A DNA stretch of 64,000 nt from Caballeronia sp. dw_276. Its GTDB lineage: Bacteria; Pseudomonadota; Gammaproteobacteria; Burkholderiales; Burkholderiaceae. Made by a program: the position numbers and the translations under genes. Below, piece by piece: positions 1 through 9,235 of the stretch. How positions within the stretch are numbered: position 1 is the first letter of the stretch; each line of letters starts with the position of its first letter. The stretch covers positions 248,001 through 312,000 of the forward strand of contig NZ_JAAVUV010000004.1 in assembly GCF_018449635.1 (NCBI RefSeq), read 5' to 3'. The notes beneath the pieces were generated by a model, which was given only the letters and a program-made list of their open reading frames with translations, was not told where the DNA came from and made no database searches.

Positions 1-20
1 ACTTTATCCGGAGCCTCATC

Positions 21-890
21 ATGTACGCAATCACAGGCATTAGCGGCAAGGTCGGCGGCGCGCTTGCTCGCACGCTGTTACTGAAGAACCTTCCGGTGCG
101 CGCCGTTGTGCGGGACGCAGGCAAAGCGCACCACTGGACCTCACATGGCTGCGAAAGCGCGCTCGCCGACATGGAAGATGTGGCCGCCCTGACCGCCGCG
201 TTCAGCGGTGCGCAGAGCGTGTTCATATTGCCTCCGTCGAACTTCGATCCATCGCCGGGATTCCCTGAGGCACGTGTTGTGATCGATGCAGTCAAGGCCG
301 CGCTGGAAGCCGCGCGTCCCGCCAAGGTCGTGTGCTTGTCGACTATTGGCGCACAGGCCAGCCAGTCGAATCTGCTTACGCAGCGCTCGCTGATGGAACA
401 TGCGTTGAGTCAGCTTTCCATACCTGTCACGTTCCTCAGGCCGGCGTGGTTCATGGAAAACTCGGCGTGGGACGTAGCGTCTGCGCGCGATCAAGGCGTC
501 GTTCAAAGCTTCCTGCAACCGCTCGATAAACCCGTGCCAATGATCGCAACAGCGGACGTCGGGCGCGTGGCTGCCGAACTCCTTCAGCAGGACTGGACCG
601 GGACACGTGTGGTGGAACTGGAAGGGCCGCATCGCGTGAGTCCGAACGACATTGCGGCGGCGTTCGCGAAAATCCTCGGGCGCGATGTCCGTGCAGAAGC
701 GGTGCCGCGCGAAACGTGGGGCGCGCTTTTCAGGTCGCAAGGAACGAACGATCCGATGCCGCGCATCCAGATGCTCGATGGCTTCAACGAAGGATGGATC
801 AAGTTCGAAGGCGCCGCGAACAGCGTGATGAAAGGCGAAGTGAGACTGGAGACGGTCTTGCGCGAACTGGTGGAACGCACGGCCGGATGA
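21..890 (+). CDS. NmrA-like NAD(P)-binding protein
   Basis: A 289-residue atypical short-chain dehydrogenase of the NmrA/azoreductase-like group. The N-terminus carries a dinucleotide-binding glycine motif (TGISGKVG, residues 5-12) and the rest has the usual NmrA-like layout, including a FLRPAWFMEN segment near residue 135. Such proteins act as NAD(P)H-dependent reductases or redox sensors in the cytoplasm; the substrate cannot be read from the sequence. The start has a GGAG at 10-13, seven bases upstream. The stop codon abuts the stop of the convergent LysR gene. A LysR-controlled reductase is plausible, but the regulator is not divergent from this gene, so the link is weak. Confidence 0.85.
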   Translation: MYAITGISGKVGGALARTLLLKNLPVRAVVRDAGKAHHWTSHGCESALADMEDVAALTAAFSGAQSVFILPPSNFDPSPGFPEARVVIDAVKAALEAARPAKVVCLSTIGAQASQSNLLTQRSLMEHALSQLSIPVTFLRPAWFMENSAWDVASARDQGVVQSFLQPLDKPVPMIATADVGRVAAELLQQDWTGTRVVELEGPHRVSPNDIAAAFAKILGRDVRAEAVPRETWGALFRSQGTNDPMPRIQMLDGFNEGWIKFEGAANSVMKGEVRLETVLRELVERTAG

Positions 891-1787
891 TCAGCTGGAA
901 CTGGATTCCCGCGCCATATCGATGAAAGCACGCAACGCCGGCGACGTTCTCCGCTGGCGCGGGTAGTACAACATGAAGCCCGGGTAATACGGGCACCAGT
1001 CCTCGAGCACCGTAACCAGACGGCCTTGTTGGATGAGATCGGCAACGATCGCTTCCATGCTGAACCCGATCCCGATGCCATCCAGCGCCGCCTGCAACGT
1101 CCGCTCCAGGGTGCTTACCGTGACGCGTCCTTTCACGTCGATCTCCAGCCGCGTGCCGTCCTTTTCGAATTCCCATTTATAAAGCCGACCGCTCGGAAAC
1201 CGGTGACGGATGCAGTTGTGGGCGAGCAGATCGTCTGGATGGCGCACGGGCGGGCGACCTTCCAGATAGGCCGGGCTCGCAACCGCGAGACTGCGCTGCG
1301 CCGGGCCGATATGAACCGCGACCATGTCTTCGGGTACGGACTCCTGGAACCGGATGCCGGCATCGAAACCGAGACCGACGATATCGGCGAGGCTGTCGTC
1401 TTCGACGATCTCAAGCGCAATATCCGGGTAAGTTGCCAGAAAGCGCGGCATGAGCGGCGCCACCACGAGACGCGCCGCGACGTGCGACATGTTGAGGCGC
1501 AATGTGCCGGTGGGCGTTGCGCGAAAGTTGTTCATTTCCTCTAGCGCGTCGCCAAGATCGTGCAAAACCGGTTGAAGGCGTTCGAGCAGACGCTGGCCGG
1601 CGTCGGTCAGCGCAACACTGCGCGTGGTGCGGTTGAACAGATTGACGCCCAGCCGTTCCTCGAGTCCGCGGATCGCGTAACTGATCGCCGACGTGGAAAG
1701 CCCCAGTTCGGCGCCGGCTTTCCGGAAACTGCCATGCCGGGCGACTGCTGCGAACGCGGAAAGGTGTGAGAGGTTATCGGTGAGCAT
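891..1787 (-). CDS. LysR-family transcriptional regulator
   Basis: A 298-residue LysR-type regulator. Residues 1-60 form the winged helix-turn-helix (LSTSAISYAIRGLEERLG is the recognition part); the remainder is the periplasmic-binding-like effector domain with the common RLNMSHVAARLVVAPLMPRF transition. It is divergent from the zinc alcohol dehydrogenase that starts about 105 bases away, and LysR proteins usually control their divergent neighbour, so that dehydrogenase is its most likely target. Its end meets the NmrA-like gene tail to tail with no gap. The effector is unknown. Confidence 0.92.
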   Translation of the reverse strand: MLTDNLSHLSAFAAVARHGSFRKAGAELGLSTSAISYAIRGLEERLGVNLFNRTTRSVALTDAGQRLLERLQPVLHDLGDALEEMNNFRATPTGTLRLNMSHVAARLVVAPLMPRFLATYPDIALEIVEDDSLADIVGLGFDAGIRFQESVPEDMVAVHIGPAQRSLAVASPAYLEGRPPVRHPDDLLAHNCIRHRFPSGRLYKWEFEKDGTRLEIDVKGRVTVSTLERTLQAALDGIGIGFSMEAIVADLIQQGRLVTVLEDWCPYYPGFMLYYPRQRRTSPALRAFIDMARESSSS

Positions 1788-1892
1788 GATTGTGCAGGAT
1801 TATTCAACGATTCATGCGATAACTCAAGCTTGCGCCTGGCGGTTGGTGTGCTTATTGTGCGTATACGTTCAACAAAGTCAGATAAGGACACC

Positions 1893-2945
1893 ATGTTTCA
1901 AGCCAGAGGATATGCAGTCCACAGCGCGACCACGCCGCTTGTTCCGTTCAGCTTTACTCGCCGCGATACCGGGCCCAACGACGTTCGCATCGAAATCCTG
2001 TTCGCGGGGATTTGCCATTCGGACCTGCACCAGGCGCGCAACGACTGGAGCAACTCCTTATATCCGATGGTGCCGGGGCATGAAATTGTCGGACGCGTGG
2101 TCGAGGTCGGCAGCAACGTGAAGAAATTGAAAGTCGGCGATTACGCAGGCGTTGGATGTCTCGTCGATTCATGCCGGCAATGTTCGGCGTGCCGCGAGAA
2201 CCTCGAACAATACTGCGAGGAAGGCCCGACACCGACCTACAACGGGAAGGAACGCGGCAGCGAGCAACTGACCTTTGGCGGCTATTCCGATCAGATCGTG
2301 GTCGAAGAGCGTTTTGTGGTGAAGGTCTCAGCGAATCTTGACTTGAAAGCGGTCGCGCCGTTGTTGTGCGCCGGTATCACGACCTATTCGCCGCTGCGTC
2401 ACTGGAAAGTCGGGCCGGGGCAAAAGGTCGGCGTGATCGGGCTCGGCGGGCTCGGGCATATGGGCGTCAAGTTCGCGAAGGCGTTTGGCGCGCACGTGGT
2501 CATGATCACGACGTCGCCGGGCAAAGGGCAGGATGCGAGCCGCCTGGGCGCCGACGAAGTGCTGATATCGACCGATGCCGCGCAGATGGCCGCGCATGCG
2601 GGCAGCTTCGACTTCCTGCTCAACACCATTCCAGTCGGACACGATCTCAATCCGTACATGACGCTGCTCAAGCGCGACCGGACCATGGCTTTAGTGGGCG
2701 TGTTGACGGATACGGAGCCGCTTGCGGGTGTGAGCGTCATCATTGGACGGAAATCCGTGGCGGGTTCGGCAATCGGTGGTCTCGCCGAGACGCAGGAGAT
2801 GATGGATTTCTGCGCCGAGCACGGCATTGTGAGCGACGTGGAAATCGTGCAGATCCAGGGCGTCAACGACGCGTATGAACGTCTGTTGAAGAATGACGTG
2901 AAGTACCGATTCGTAATCGATATGGCTTCGCTTGCGGAAGCCTGA
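1893..2945 (+). CDS. Zinc-dependent alcohol dehydrogenase, cinnamyl-alcohol type
   Basis: A 350-residue medium-chain NAD(P)-dependent alcohol/aldehyde reductase resembling YahK/AdhC. Catalytic zinc ligands are Cys41, His63-Glu64 and Cys159; the structural zinc site is Cys94, Cys97, Cys100 and Cys108. The Rossmann motif GLGGLG lies at 183-188. I chose the ATG at 1893 because AAGGA sits five bases upstream and homologues begin near there; an in-frame extension to 1830 has no ribosome site. Likely reduces aldehydes in the cytoplasm. Probably regulated by the divergent LysR. A long hairpin terminator follows. Confidence 0.92.
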   Translation: MFQARGYAVHSATTPLVPFSFTRRDTGPNDVRIEILFAGICHSDLHQARNDWSNSLYPMVPGHEIVGRVVEVGSNVKKLKVGDYAGVGCLVDSCRQCSACRENLEQYCEEGPTPTYNGKERGSEQLTFGGYSDQIVVEERFVVKVSANLDLKAVAPLLCAGITTYSPLRHWKVGPGQKVGVIGLGGLGHMGVKFAKAFGAHVVMITTSPGKGQDASRLGADEVLISTDAAQMAAHAGSFDFLLNTIPVGHDLNPYMTLLKRDRTMALVGVLTDTEPLAGVSVIIGRKSVAGSAIGGLAETQEMMDFCAEHGIVSDVEIVQIQGVNDAYERLLKNDVKYRFVIDMASLAEA

Positions 2946-2974
2946 AGCTTAAGCGGACGATTGCGGACACATAT

Positions 2975-3008
2975 GCAAAGGCCACGCATGCGCGTGGCCT
3001 TTGCTTTT
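2975..3008 (+). terminator. Rho-independent terminator
   Basis: A perfect 13-bp stem (GCAAAGGCCACGC at 2975-2987 against 2992-3004) with a four-base loop, followed by TTTT at 3005-3008. It ends the alcohol dehydrogenase transcript, and the T run overlaps the stop codon of the convergent ABC permease. Confidence 0.9.
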
Positions 3009-3840
3009 ATTCGTCGCCTGCGACGTGTCCCGCCCCGAATCGCCGATAAACCATCCGCGCTGCGTAATCCAGCAAGAATCCGAGCGCACCGATCACGAGA
3101 ATCACCGCGGTCAGCTCGGAATACGCGAGCCGGTCGCGAGTATCGAGGATCAGATAACCCAGCCCCGCGCTGACGCCGAGCATTTCAGCCGGCACGAGCA
3201 CGATCCAGAGAATCCCGATCGCAAGGCGCACGCCGGTCAGCACGTGCGCCGCAATACCGGGCACATACACGTGCCACAGCATCTCAAAGCGCGTGGCGGC
3301 GAGACTTTCGCCAAGCTGCAGCCAGCGCTTGTCGATCTGCGCGACACCTGCCGCGGTGCTCATCACGAGCGGCCACAACGCGGCGAACGCAAGCAGGAAG
3401 TACACGGCTTTATCGCCGACACCGAGCGACATCACCGCTATCGGCATCCACGAAAGCGGCGAGATCATGCGCAGGAATTGCAAGGTCGGGGACAACGCGG
3501 CGTCGAGCCAGCGCAACTTGCCGACAAGAAACCCCAGCGGCACGCCGATCAATAACGCCCAGGCAAGTCCCACCGCAATACGGCGCAAGCTCGTGACGAT
3601 GTGTTCGAACAAGCGGTCGTCGTTGATGAGCGAGGGCAGTGCAGCAATGGCGCGCGTCGGCAGAAATTGCGCGGCGAGGCTGTCGCGACCGGCCGCGAGC
3701 GTCAACACAATCCACCACAACGCAACCACGGCCACGATGCCCGCGATCCCGGGCCACGTGCGTGCGAACCACGAGCGCTTGCGCGGAGACGGTTTCGAAC
3801 CGGCCTCCGCGAGCGCGGATGAAGAAGACACGCTAGACAA
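3007..3840 (-). CDS. ABC transporter permease (SsuC/TauC-like)
   Basis: A 277-residue inner-membrane permease of the nitrate/sulfonate/taurine importer family. A basic N-terminal tail is followed by a first membrane segment near residues 30-50 and about five more hydrophobic segments; the cytoplasmic coupling loop (AATRFEMLWHVYVPGIAAHV, near residue 183) is of the EAA type. It overlaps the upstream substrate-binding protein gene by eight bases, and the ATPase lies just upstream of that, giving a complete importer. The substrate is unknown; sulfonates or other small organosulfur or aromatic acids are typical of the family. Confidence 0.9.
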   Translation of the reverse strand: MSSVSSSSALAEAGSKPSPRKRSWFARTWPGIAGIVAVVALWWIVLTLAAGRDSLAAQFLPTRAIAALPSLINDDRLFEHIVTSLRRIAVGLAWALLIGVPLGFLVGKLRWLDAALSPTLQFLRMISPLSWMPIAVMSLGVGDKAVYFLLAFAALWPLVMSTAAGVAQIDKRWLQLGESLAATRFEMLWHVYVPGIAAHVLTGVRLAIGILWIVLVPAEMLGVSAGLGYLILDTRDRLAYSELTAVILVIGALGFLLDYAARMVYRRFGAGHVAGDE

Positions 3841-5023
3841 CGATGCTCTCCGAACGCGCGAAGCCTTCCGGCAAACCGAAGGTCTTCATGCCGCCGACCG
3901 CCGCGACGCTGTTCTTCACGAAACGGTCATCGACGAGATCACGCGCGACGAACGCCGGATCGAGCTTCGCGAGAAATTGCGCATTTCCTTCAACCTGCGT
4001 TGTCTTCATCCGCTTGACGAGTTCCTCGGTATAACTCGGGAACGGATACGGCTGGAAATCGATGCGCTTCTCGTGCCAGTCCGCATGAACGATGGCGCGA
4101 TCGGCGAGATAACGGCCCGCGTCATCCGCTGATGGCGCCAGCACGCGCGTAAGCACTTGCGGAGTGTGCGGCGTGTAATGATTCTTGCCTTCCTTTGACA
4201 AAAGCTGCGCCGCTTCCGCCGGATGTTCACGCGTCCAGACCTGCGCCTTGACAATGGCATCGACGACCTTCTGCGACCATGCCGCGCGCCCGGTCAGGTC
4301 CTGCTCGTGCATGAACACGACGCAGCACGCGTGGTTCTTCCAGACATCGCCTGTAAAGCGCAGCACCTTGCCGATCTTCAAGCCTTCGGCCGCAGCATTG
4401 AACGGTTCAGCCACGATAAACCCCGCGATCTGCCCCGACGCGAGAGCCGGCGGCATATCGGAGGGCGACATCACAATCAGGTTCACTTCGTTCGACTTGA
4501 CGGCATCGGTTTTCTTGAGCACCGGCACGAGCCCTTGCGCGCGCAGCATGTCCTGCAAAACGAGGTTATGGATGGAATACCAGAACGGCACCGCAACCGT
4601 CTTGCCGCCGAGATCGCCAAGCTTGTCGATGGAAGGCGCAACTGTCAGCCCCGAGCCGTTGACGTGATTCCACGCGACCACTTTTGCGGGCGCCTGACTG
4701 CCATAACGCGCCCAGACGGTCATCGGTGAAAGCAGGTGGACCACGTTGACCTGTCCCGAGAGGAACGCTTCGACTAGTTGCGCCCAGCTACGCAGCAACG
4801 TCGGCTTTTCAGCGGCGATGCCGGCTGCATCGAAGTAGCCGTTGTTGTGCGCGACGAGCAGCGGCGTGGCGTCGGTGATCGGCAAATAGCCGATGCGCAC
4901 CGGTGCGTTCGGGTCGCTCGCCGCGCGCGCGTTCAGAGAACTCAGCAACGGCGCCGCGCCCGCGACAGTGAACATGGAGGCGAGTTTCAGCCACTCGCGG
5001 CGGGACATTGGAAGCTGGCACAT
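3833..5023 (-). CDS. ABC transporter substrate-binding protein with Tat-type signal
   Basis: A 396-residue periplasmic binding protein of the NMT1/SsuA/TauA class. The N-terminus (MSRREWLKLASMFTVAGAA, starting at residue 6) is a twin-arginine-type signal, which suggests export in the folded state. I chose the ATG at 5023; the internal ATG at 5008 is also possible, and the weak AAGGA is about 15 bases upstream of the first. It sits between the ATPase and permease genes and overlaps the permease. The ligand cannot be deduced. Tat export is a known minority habit among nitrate/sulfonate-type binding proteins. Confidence 0.88.
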   Translation of the reverse strand: MCQLPMSRREWLKLASMFTVAGAAPLLSSLNARAASDPNAPVRIGYLPITDATPLLVAHNNGYFDAAGIAAEKPTLLRSWAQLVEAFLSGQVNVVHLLSPMTVWARYGSQAPAKVVAWNHVNGSGLTVAPSIDKLGDLGGKTVAVPFWYSIHNLVLQDMLRAQGLVPVLKKTDAVKSNEVNLIVMSPSDMPPALASGQIAGFIVAEPFNAAAEGLKIGKVLRFTGDVWKNHACCVVFMHEQDLTGRAAWSQKVVDAIVKAQVWTREHPAEAAQLLSKEGKNHYTPHTPQVLTRVLAPSADDAGRYLADRAIVHADWHEKRIDFQPYPFPSYTEELVKRMKTTQVEGNAQFLAKLDPAFVARDLVDDRFVKNSVAAVGGMKTFGLPEGFARSESIVV

Positions 5024-5060
5024 GGTGGTTTTGCGTTTCCTTGTTTTTATGAGGAGCTTG

Positions 5061-5825
5061 TTATGCCGCAGTCCTGCTGCGCGCCATGGAATCCTGCAGC
5101 GCCTGGAGGATCTCGATGCGTAACGCGCCGAGCGCCTGAACCTGAGCCGCACGCGGCGCCGGAACCGTGACGTGCCATTGGGCGATCAGCGAACCTTGCG
5201 CGCCGAGCAACACGATGCGATCGGAAACCAGCAACGCTTCGTCGATGTCATGCGTCACCAGCACCGTACCCGCGTGCGTGTCCTGCACGACCTTGAGCAA
5301 GAGGCGCTGCATGTCGGTGCGCGTGACTTCATCGAGTGCACCGAAGGGTTCGTCGAGTAACAGCGTGCGTGGCTGGCGCGTGAGACAGCGGGCGAGGGCC
5401 GTGCGCTGCGCCATGCCGCCGGATAGCTGGCGCGGCATGTAGGCTCGCGCGTGAGCGAGGCCGACTTCATGGAGTGCGGCGGTGACGCGCTCGCGCCGTT
5501 CGGCGCGCGTGAGCGATGGTTGGCGAGAGAAGCCGAGTCCAAACCCCACATTGCGTTCCACCGACAACCACGGCAGCAGACAAGGATCCTGAAACGCAAG
5601 GGCGACATCCGGGCGCGGTCCTTCGAGCGGTGCGCCATCCACGAGAATGTGCCCCGATGTCGGCTTGAGCAATCCGGCAAGAATGCGCAGCAACGTGGAC
5701 TTGCCCGAGCCGCTGGGCCCGAGGACGGAGACCAGCTCGCCAGGCTGAACGCTGAAATCCACACCGCGCAAGACGGTGCGTCCGGGATAACTCAGGCTTA
5801 CGCCCCGCGCATCGACAAGGCTCAT
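5061..5825 (-). CDS. ABC transporter ATPase (SsuB/TauB-like)
   Basis: A 254-residue cytoplasmic ATPase that powers the adjacent importer. Walker A is GPSGSGKST at 36-44, the Q-loop is in FQDPCLLPW, the signature is LSGGMAQRTALAR and Walker B is LLLDEPFGALD. These match the nitrate/sulfonate/taurine group. The start overlaps the end of the upstream flavoprotein gene (ATGA at 5822-5825), so translation is probably coupled. The gene order flavoprotein, ATPase, binding protein, permease suggests that the imported compound is oxidised by the flavoprotein. Confidence 0.93.
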   Translation of the reverse strand: MSLVDARGVSLSYPGRTVLRGVDFSVQPGELVSVLGPSGSGKSTLLRILAGLLKPTSGHILVDGAPLEGPRPDVALAFQDPCLLPWLSVERNVGFGLGFSRQPSLTRAERRERVTAALHEVGLAHARAYMPRQLSGGMAQRTALARCLTRQPRTLLLDEPFGALDEVTRTDMQRLLLKVVQDTHAGTVLVTHDIDEALLVSDRIVLLGAQGSLIAQWHVTVPAPRAAQVQALGALRIEILQALQDSMARSRTAA

Positions 5826-6922
5826 GCGGCTTGCGCCTTTCTGTGCATCGCAAGCTGGTTTTTGAGCTGCACGAGACTCGGCGTGACAATGGGCACGAAC
5901 GCCGCTTCGCGCATGCGCCGGGCGGTGCCGCCTTGTCCGCGCAAGTAGCCACGGCCGCTGGTGACCTGGACTTCGAGTCCAACGGCAGCTTCGACAACCC
6001 CCGCCAGCGCGATACGAATTTCGAACAGCGCGGCGGGCGCGGTAACGAAGATGCCCTTGAGCACACCGTCTTTCAATCGATGCGTGAGGTCGTCGAGATC
6101 ACGTGCGAGGTGTTGTGCTTCGTCCGCGACGGCGGCCCGCGATGCCGGGCCCGTTTCGCTGACGGCGGCAAGGCAGCGTCGTGCAAGCCCGATCGACATG
6201 CCGCATTGAAGGCCGAGAAAGCTCGGGCGCACCTGTGCGAGCCATGTCGGGGCATCGGCGGTGATGCGGTAGGTTTCATCGAGCACCGTGCCTTCCACGC
6301 GCAGCGCAGCCGTATTGCTTGCGCGCAACGCGATCAGGTCGAGGTCTTCGCTGCGCGTGACGCCTTTCGCATTGTGCGGAATTGCGAAGATGGAGGGTGG
6401 CGTGTTGCTCTCTAGCGATGCATGATCGAACGCCGCAGCCGCTACGAAAGCTTGCGGACGCAGGTTGGTGATCCACGGCAGGGCGCCTTCGAGTGTCCAT
6501 TGGCTGTTGCCAAGAGAGCGCGCTTTCATCTGCAGCGGTTCGATGTTCGACAAGTATTTCATCGCATTCGACAAACCCGTCGCGCCCGCCAGCTCACCGC
6601 TTATCAGCGCATCGATCCAGCGCGTACGCAATGTTTCGTTCGGGCTCTGCAGCACGTATTCGATGAACGTCCGCTGTCCCCAGAACACAAACGCGGCCGC
6701 AAGCGAATGCTCGGCGACGTGCGCCACGGCCTCGATTGCGTCGGCGATCGTTGCGCCCGATCCGCCAAGATGCGCAGGTACGCCAATGCGAAACACGCCC
6801 GCGCGGCCGAGCTGCGGCAAGATCTCGGACGCGAGTTCCTGATGAGCATCGATCGCTTCAGCGTTCGCGTCGAGCCACGCTTCGAGTTCGGTCGTGTCGG
6901 GCTGCGCCCCTTGGGTTGTCAT
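5822..6922 (-). CDS. Acyl-CoA dehydrogenase-family flavoprotein
   Basis: A 366-residue protein with the acyl-CoA dehydrogenase fold: an N-terminal helical part (LGRAGVFRIGVPAHLGGSG), a central beta domain and a C-terminal four-helix part. Members next to SsuABC-like importers are often flavin-dependent monooxygenases or desulfurising enzymes of the SfnB/DszC type rather than true acyl-CoA dehydrogenases, so the function here is open. The start at 6922 overlaps the upstream AhpD-like stop by ATGA. An upstream in-frame extension is rejected because it lies within that gene. Confidence 0.82.
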   Translation of the reverse strand: MTTQGAQPDTTELEAWLDANAEAIDAHQELASEILPQLGRAGVFRIGVPAHLGGSGATIADAIEAVAHVAEHSLAAAFVFWGQRTFIEYVLQSPNETLRTRWIDALISGELAGATGLSNAMKYLSNIEPLQMKARSLGNSQWTLEGALPWITNLRPQAFVAAAAFDHASLESNTPPSIFAIPHNAKGVTRSEDLDLIALRASNTAALRVEGTVLDETYRITADAPTWLAQVRPSFLGLQCGMSIGLARRCLAAVSETGPASRAAVADEAQHLARDLDDLTHRLKDGVLKGIFVTAPAALFEIRIALAGVVEAAVGLEVQVTSGRGYLRGQGGTARRMREAAFVPIVTPSLVQLKNQLAMHRKAQAA

Positions 6923-7491
6923 GCAGCGTTCGCCTTGGCCTGTGGTTGCCATTTGTATGCCGCAAGTTCCGGATTGAGTTCGTTTTGCGCCAGGTTGTTG
7001 GCGAAGTTGCAAAGCGTAGCGAGGCTCACGCCGAGCACGACTTCGAGTGCGTTGGCGTCGGTGAAGCCGGCGGCGCGAAAGCTGTTCAACGCGTGATCCG
7101 ATACCGCGCCGCGTGCCGCGATCACCTCACGCGTGAAGACCGCGATTGCATCGAGTCGCGCATCGGCAATCGGCGTTTGATCACGAATCGAATCGACGAC
7201 CGGGGCGTTCAATTGTGCCTTCTTCAAGGCGACCGCCGTGTGTCCGGCGACACAAAAACCGCAGCCGTGAATGGCGGCGGCGGTGACCTGCACGGTCTCG
7301 CGTTCGGCGAGCGTGAGGCCGCTGCGCCCATTGATGCCGGCGACGGTCAAGTAGGTTTCGAGCGCGACGGGCGCGTTCGCAAGCGATGCCACCAGGTTCG
7401 GCAGGAAGCCGTTGTTCGCCAACGCCTTCTCGAGAAAAGGGCGGCTTGCTTCGGGCGCGCTTTCAATGGTTTGCAACGGCAGACGGCTCAT
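6919..7491 (-). CDS. AhpD-like carboxymuconolactone decarboxylase-family protein
   Basis: A 190-residue protein of the CMD/AhpD superfamily. The redox motif Cys77-x-x-Cys80 with His84 (HGCGFCVAGH) matches alkylhydroperoxidase D-type active sites, suggesting a peroxide or thiol-disulfide role in the cytoplasm. The ATG at 7491 has AAGGAA six bases upstream, which decides it over the TTG at 7518. First gene of a four- or five-gene unit (AhpD-like, flavoprotein, ATPase, binding protein, permease) downstream of an AraC regulator. It may protect against peroxide released by the flavoprotein; that is inference. Confidence 0.87.
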   Translation of the reverse strand: MSRLPLQTIESAPEASRPFLEKALANNGFLPNLVASLANAPVALETYLTVAGINGRSGLTLAERETVQVTAAAIHGCGFCVAGHTAVALKKAQLNAPVVDSIRDQTPIADARLDAIAVFTREVIAARGAVSDHALNSFRAAGFTDANALEVVLGVSLATLCNFANNLAQNELNPELAAYKWQPQAKANAA

Positions 7492-7582
7492 GACATTTCC
7501 TTGTAGTCGAGCCTGCATTGTCCGCGAGCGGCGGTGCGCCCGGCAATGCGCGCCCGTCTGCGATTCATGCGCGTTTGTCTAT

Positions 7583-8542
7583 TTAGTGGACCGGATCCGC
7601 CTGGTCTTGCGCCCGGTTCTTTCGGTAAGCGCCCGGTTGTTCGCCAGTCACGCGCTTGAACGCTTGCGCGAACGCCGATTCGGACTGGTAGCCGACGAGT
7701 TCCGCGGCATCGGGCGTCGGCGTGCCGGCCCGGAGCATCGCGGCCGCTACCTTCATACGAACCAGCGTCACGAACTGCGCGGGCGGCTGACCGCATGCTT
7801 CCATGAACTGCTTGCAGAAACGCGCGCGGGACATATGCACAAACTCGGCCATGGAGTCGGTGGTCCAGCGCTTCGCGGGGGTATCGATGATCGCCGTAAT
7901 CAGCGGCGCGAATTCCGCGCGGCGCATGAGCGACCACAGACCGGGCGCAATGTCGTCGCGTGCCGCGACCGAGCGCAGCGCGTAAAAAAACAGTAGTTCT
8001 GTGAGACGTGCGATCAACGGCGACGGCGTTTCCGGATGACGATGCGCCTCCGCGCGAATCAGGTCGAACACGGCGCGGGGACCATCGAGTACAGCGGAGT
8101 CTTGGCGGGCAACGATGTGATCGGGAATCAGGGCGAGCAGCTGATCGTCGAGGCCTGAGCGGAATTCGAAGAACCCGCAGGCGAGGCCAAGGCTTTGTTG
8201 CGGTAACGACTCGGCAGAAGTTAAAGGCTGCATGGCGCCGGCGCGAGCGCTTTCCTGACCGGTCGACGGCGCGACAGGCGAAGGCGAAAGGCAGTGCGGC
8301 ATGTCGTGCAAAAGGAAAACCGCGTCGCCCTGATTCAAATGCACGCTCGATGCCTCGCGCCCCGGCTTGGCCGGCAAATGCAGCCAGCATTCGCCATGAA
8401 GCACTACATGAAAGCTGGCTTGTTGATGCCCGGCAGTCGACGCCTGCCACGCCCCGCAATACTGGCCGACATGAAACAGCGTACTTTTCAGTTCCAGACC
8501 AGCAAGCAGCCAGTCGGCAATTTTTTCGGCGTTGGGTGACAT
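7583..8542 (-). CDS. AraC-family regulator with cupin sensor domain
   Basis: About 319 residues: an N-terminal cupin-type sensor (the LHGECWLHLPAKPGREA region) and a C-terminal pair of helix-turn-helix motifs ending in GYQSESAFAQAFKRVTGEQP. It belongs to the AraC group that has a cupin_6 domain and often controls oxidoreductase genes. It is encoded on the same strand as, and 91 bases before, the AhpD-like gene, which makes it a likely local activator. The start is uncertain: ATG at 8542 or 8590 and TTG at 8605 are all in frame without a strong ribosome site. Confidence 0.88.
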   Translation of the reverse strand: MSPNAEKIADWLLAGLELKSTLFHVGQYCGAWQASTAGHQQASFHVVLHGECWLHLPAKPGREASSVHLNQGDAVFLLHDMPHCLSPSPVAPSTGQESARAGAMQPLTSAESLPQQSLGLACGFFEFRSGLDDQLLALIPDHIVARQDSAVLDGPRAVFDLIRAEAHRHPETPSPLIARLTELLFFYALRSVAARDDIAPGLWSLMRRAEFAPLITAIIDTPAKRWTTDSMAEFVHMSRARFCKQFMEACGQPPAQFVTLVRMKVAAAMLRAGTPTPDAAELVGYQSESAFAQAFKRVTGEQPGAYRKNRAQDQADPVH

Positions 8543-8656
8543 GACAAGGTTGGCGATGGTCGGCGAGCGAGCTCTATAGGTACCTGTCATGCCGTTTTTA
8601 AGCAAAGAACTTGTAGTTGGATGCTTATGCGCTTTCGCGCTTTCGATCCATTCGAT

Positions 8657-9235
8657 TCACCCCACCGGCTCACCGAGGTTAAGCATCAACCGGTTGGCCC
8701 ACGCAAAAATGGCGATTGAATGAATCAGGTCGAGGATCTCGTCATCGTTCAGGCCAACGTCCCGCAGCGCCTGCAACTGAGCCGGTTCCACGTTACCCGG
8801 CGTGAGCGTCAGATCGATCGATGCCTGCACGATCGCCTTCTCGCGCGGCGACGTTCCGGCCGTTACAGGATCGTCGAATACCTGTTCGATGACATCATCG
8901 CGCTTGGCCAGCTGCTCGAAACGCTGAGCATGCACCGACGCGCAATACACGCAACCGTTGATGCGCGATACCACCGTGGACGCCAGCTCGCGTTCCGCGC
9001 GCGGCAGGCCGCCCGGCGCATACATGATCGCGTTGAACGCGGCCGAACGCTGGCGCAGGATCTCCGGCTGATGCACGAGGAACAAGTAGTAGTCGGATTC
9101 CTTCGCCTTCGGATGGCTTTCTTCGAGCACGGCAACTTGTTCGGCGGAGGCATCGGCGAATTGCACGACATCAAGCCACGCGTCCCATCCGAGCACGCGA
9201 TTCGTAAAGCCATGCGATTCAATCAGGCGGCTCAT
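8657..9235 (-). CDS. Alkylhydroperoxidase-domain protein (Avi_7169-type)
   Basis: A 192-residue CMD/AhpD-superfamily protein with Cys95-x-x-Cys98 and His102 (GCVYCASVH). It resembles the Avi_7169 alkylhydroperoxidase family, which is typically encoded beside an Avi_7170 CMD protein and a peptide-type ABC importer, exactly the context here. The start overlaps the upstream CMD gene (ATGA at 9232-9235). It is the last gene of the coupled operon that starts near 19060. Role in peroxide removal or thiol redox is inferred from the motif; the true substrate is unknown. Confidence 0.87.
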   Translation of the reverse strand: MSRLIESHGFTNRVLGWDAWLDVVQFADASAEQVAVLEESHPKAKESDYYLFLVHQPEILRQRSAAFNAIMYAPGGLPRAERELASTVVSRINGCVYCASVHAQRFEQLAKRDDVIEQVFDDPVTAGTSPREKAIVQASIDLTLTPGNVEPAQLQALRDVGLNDDEILDLIHSIAIFAWANRLMLNLGEPVG

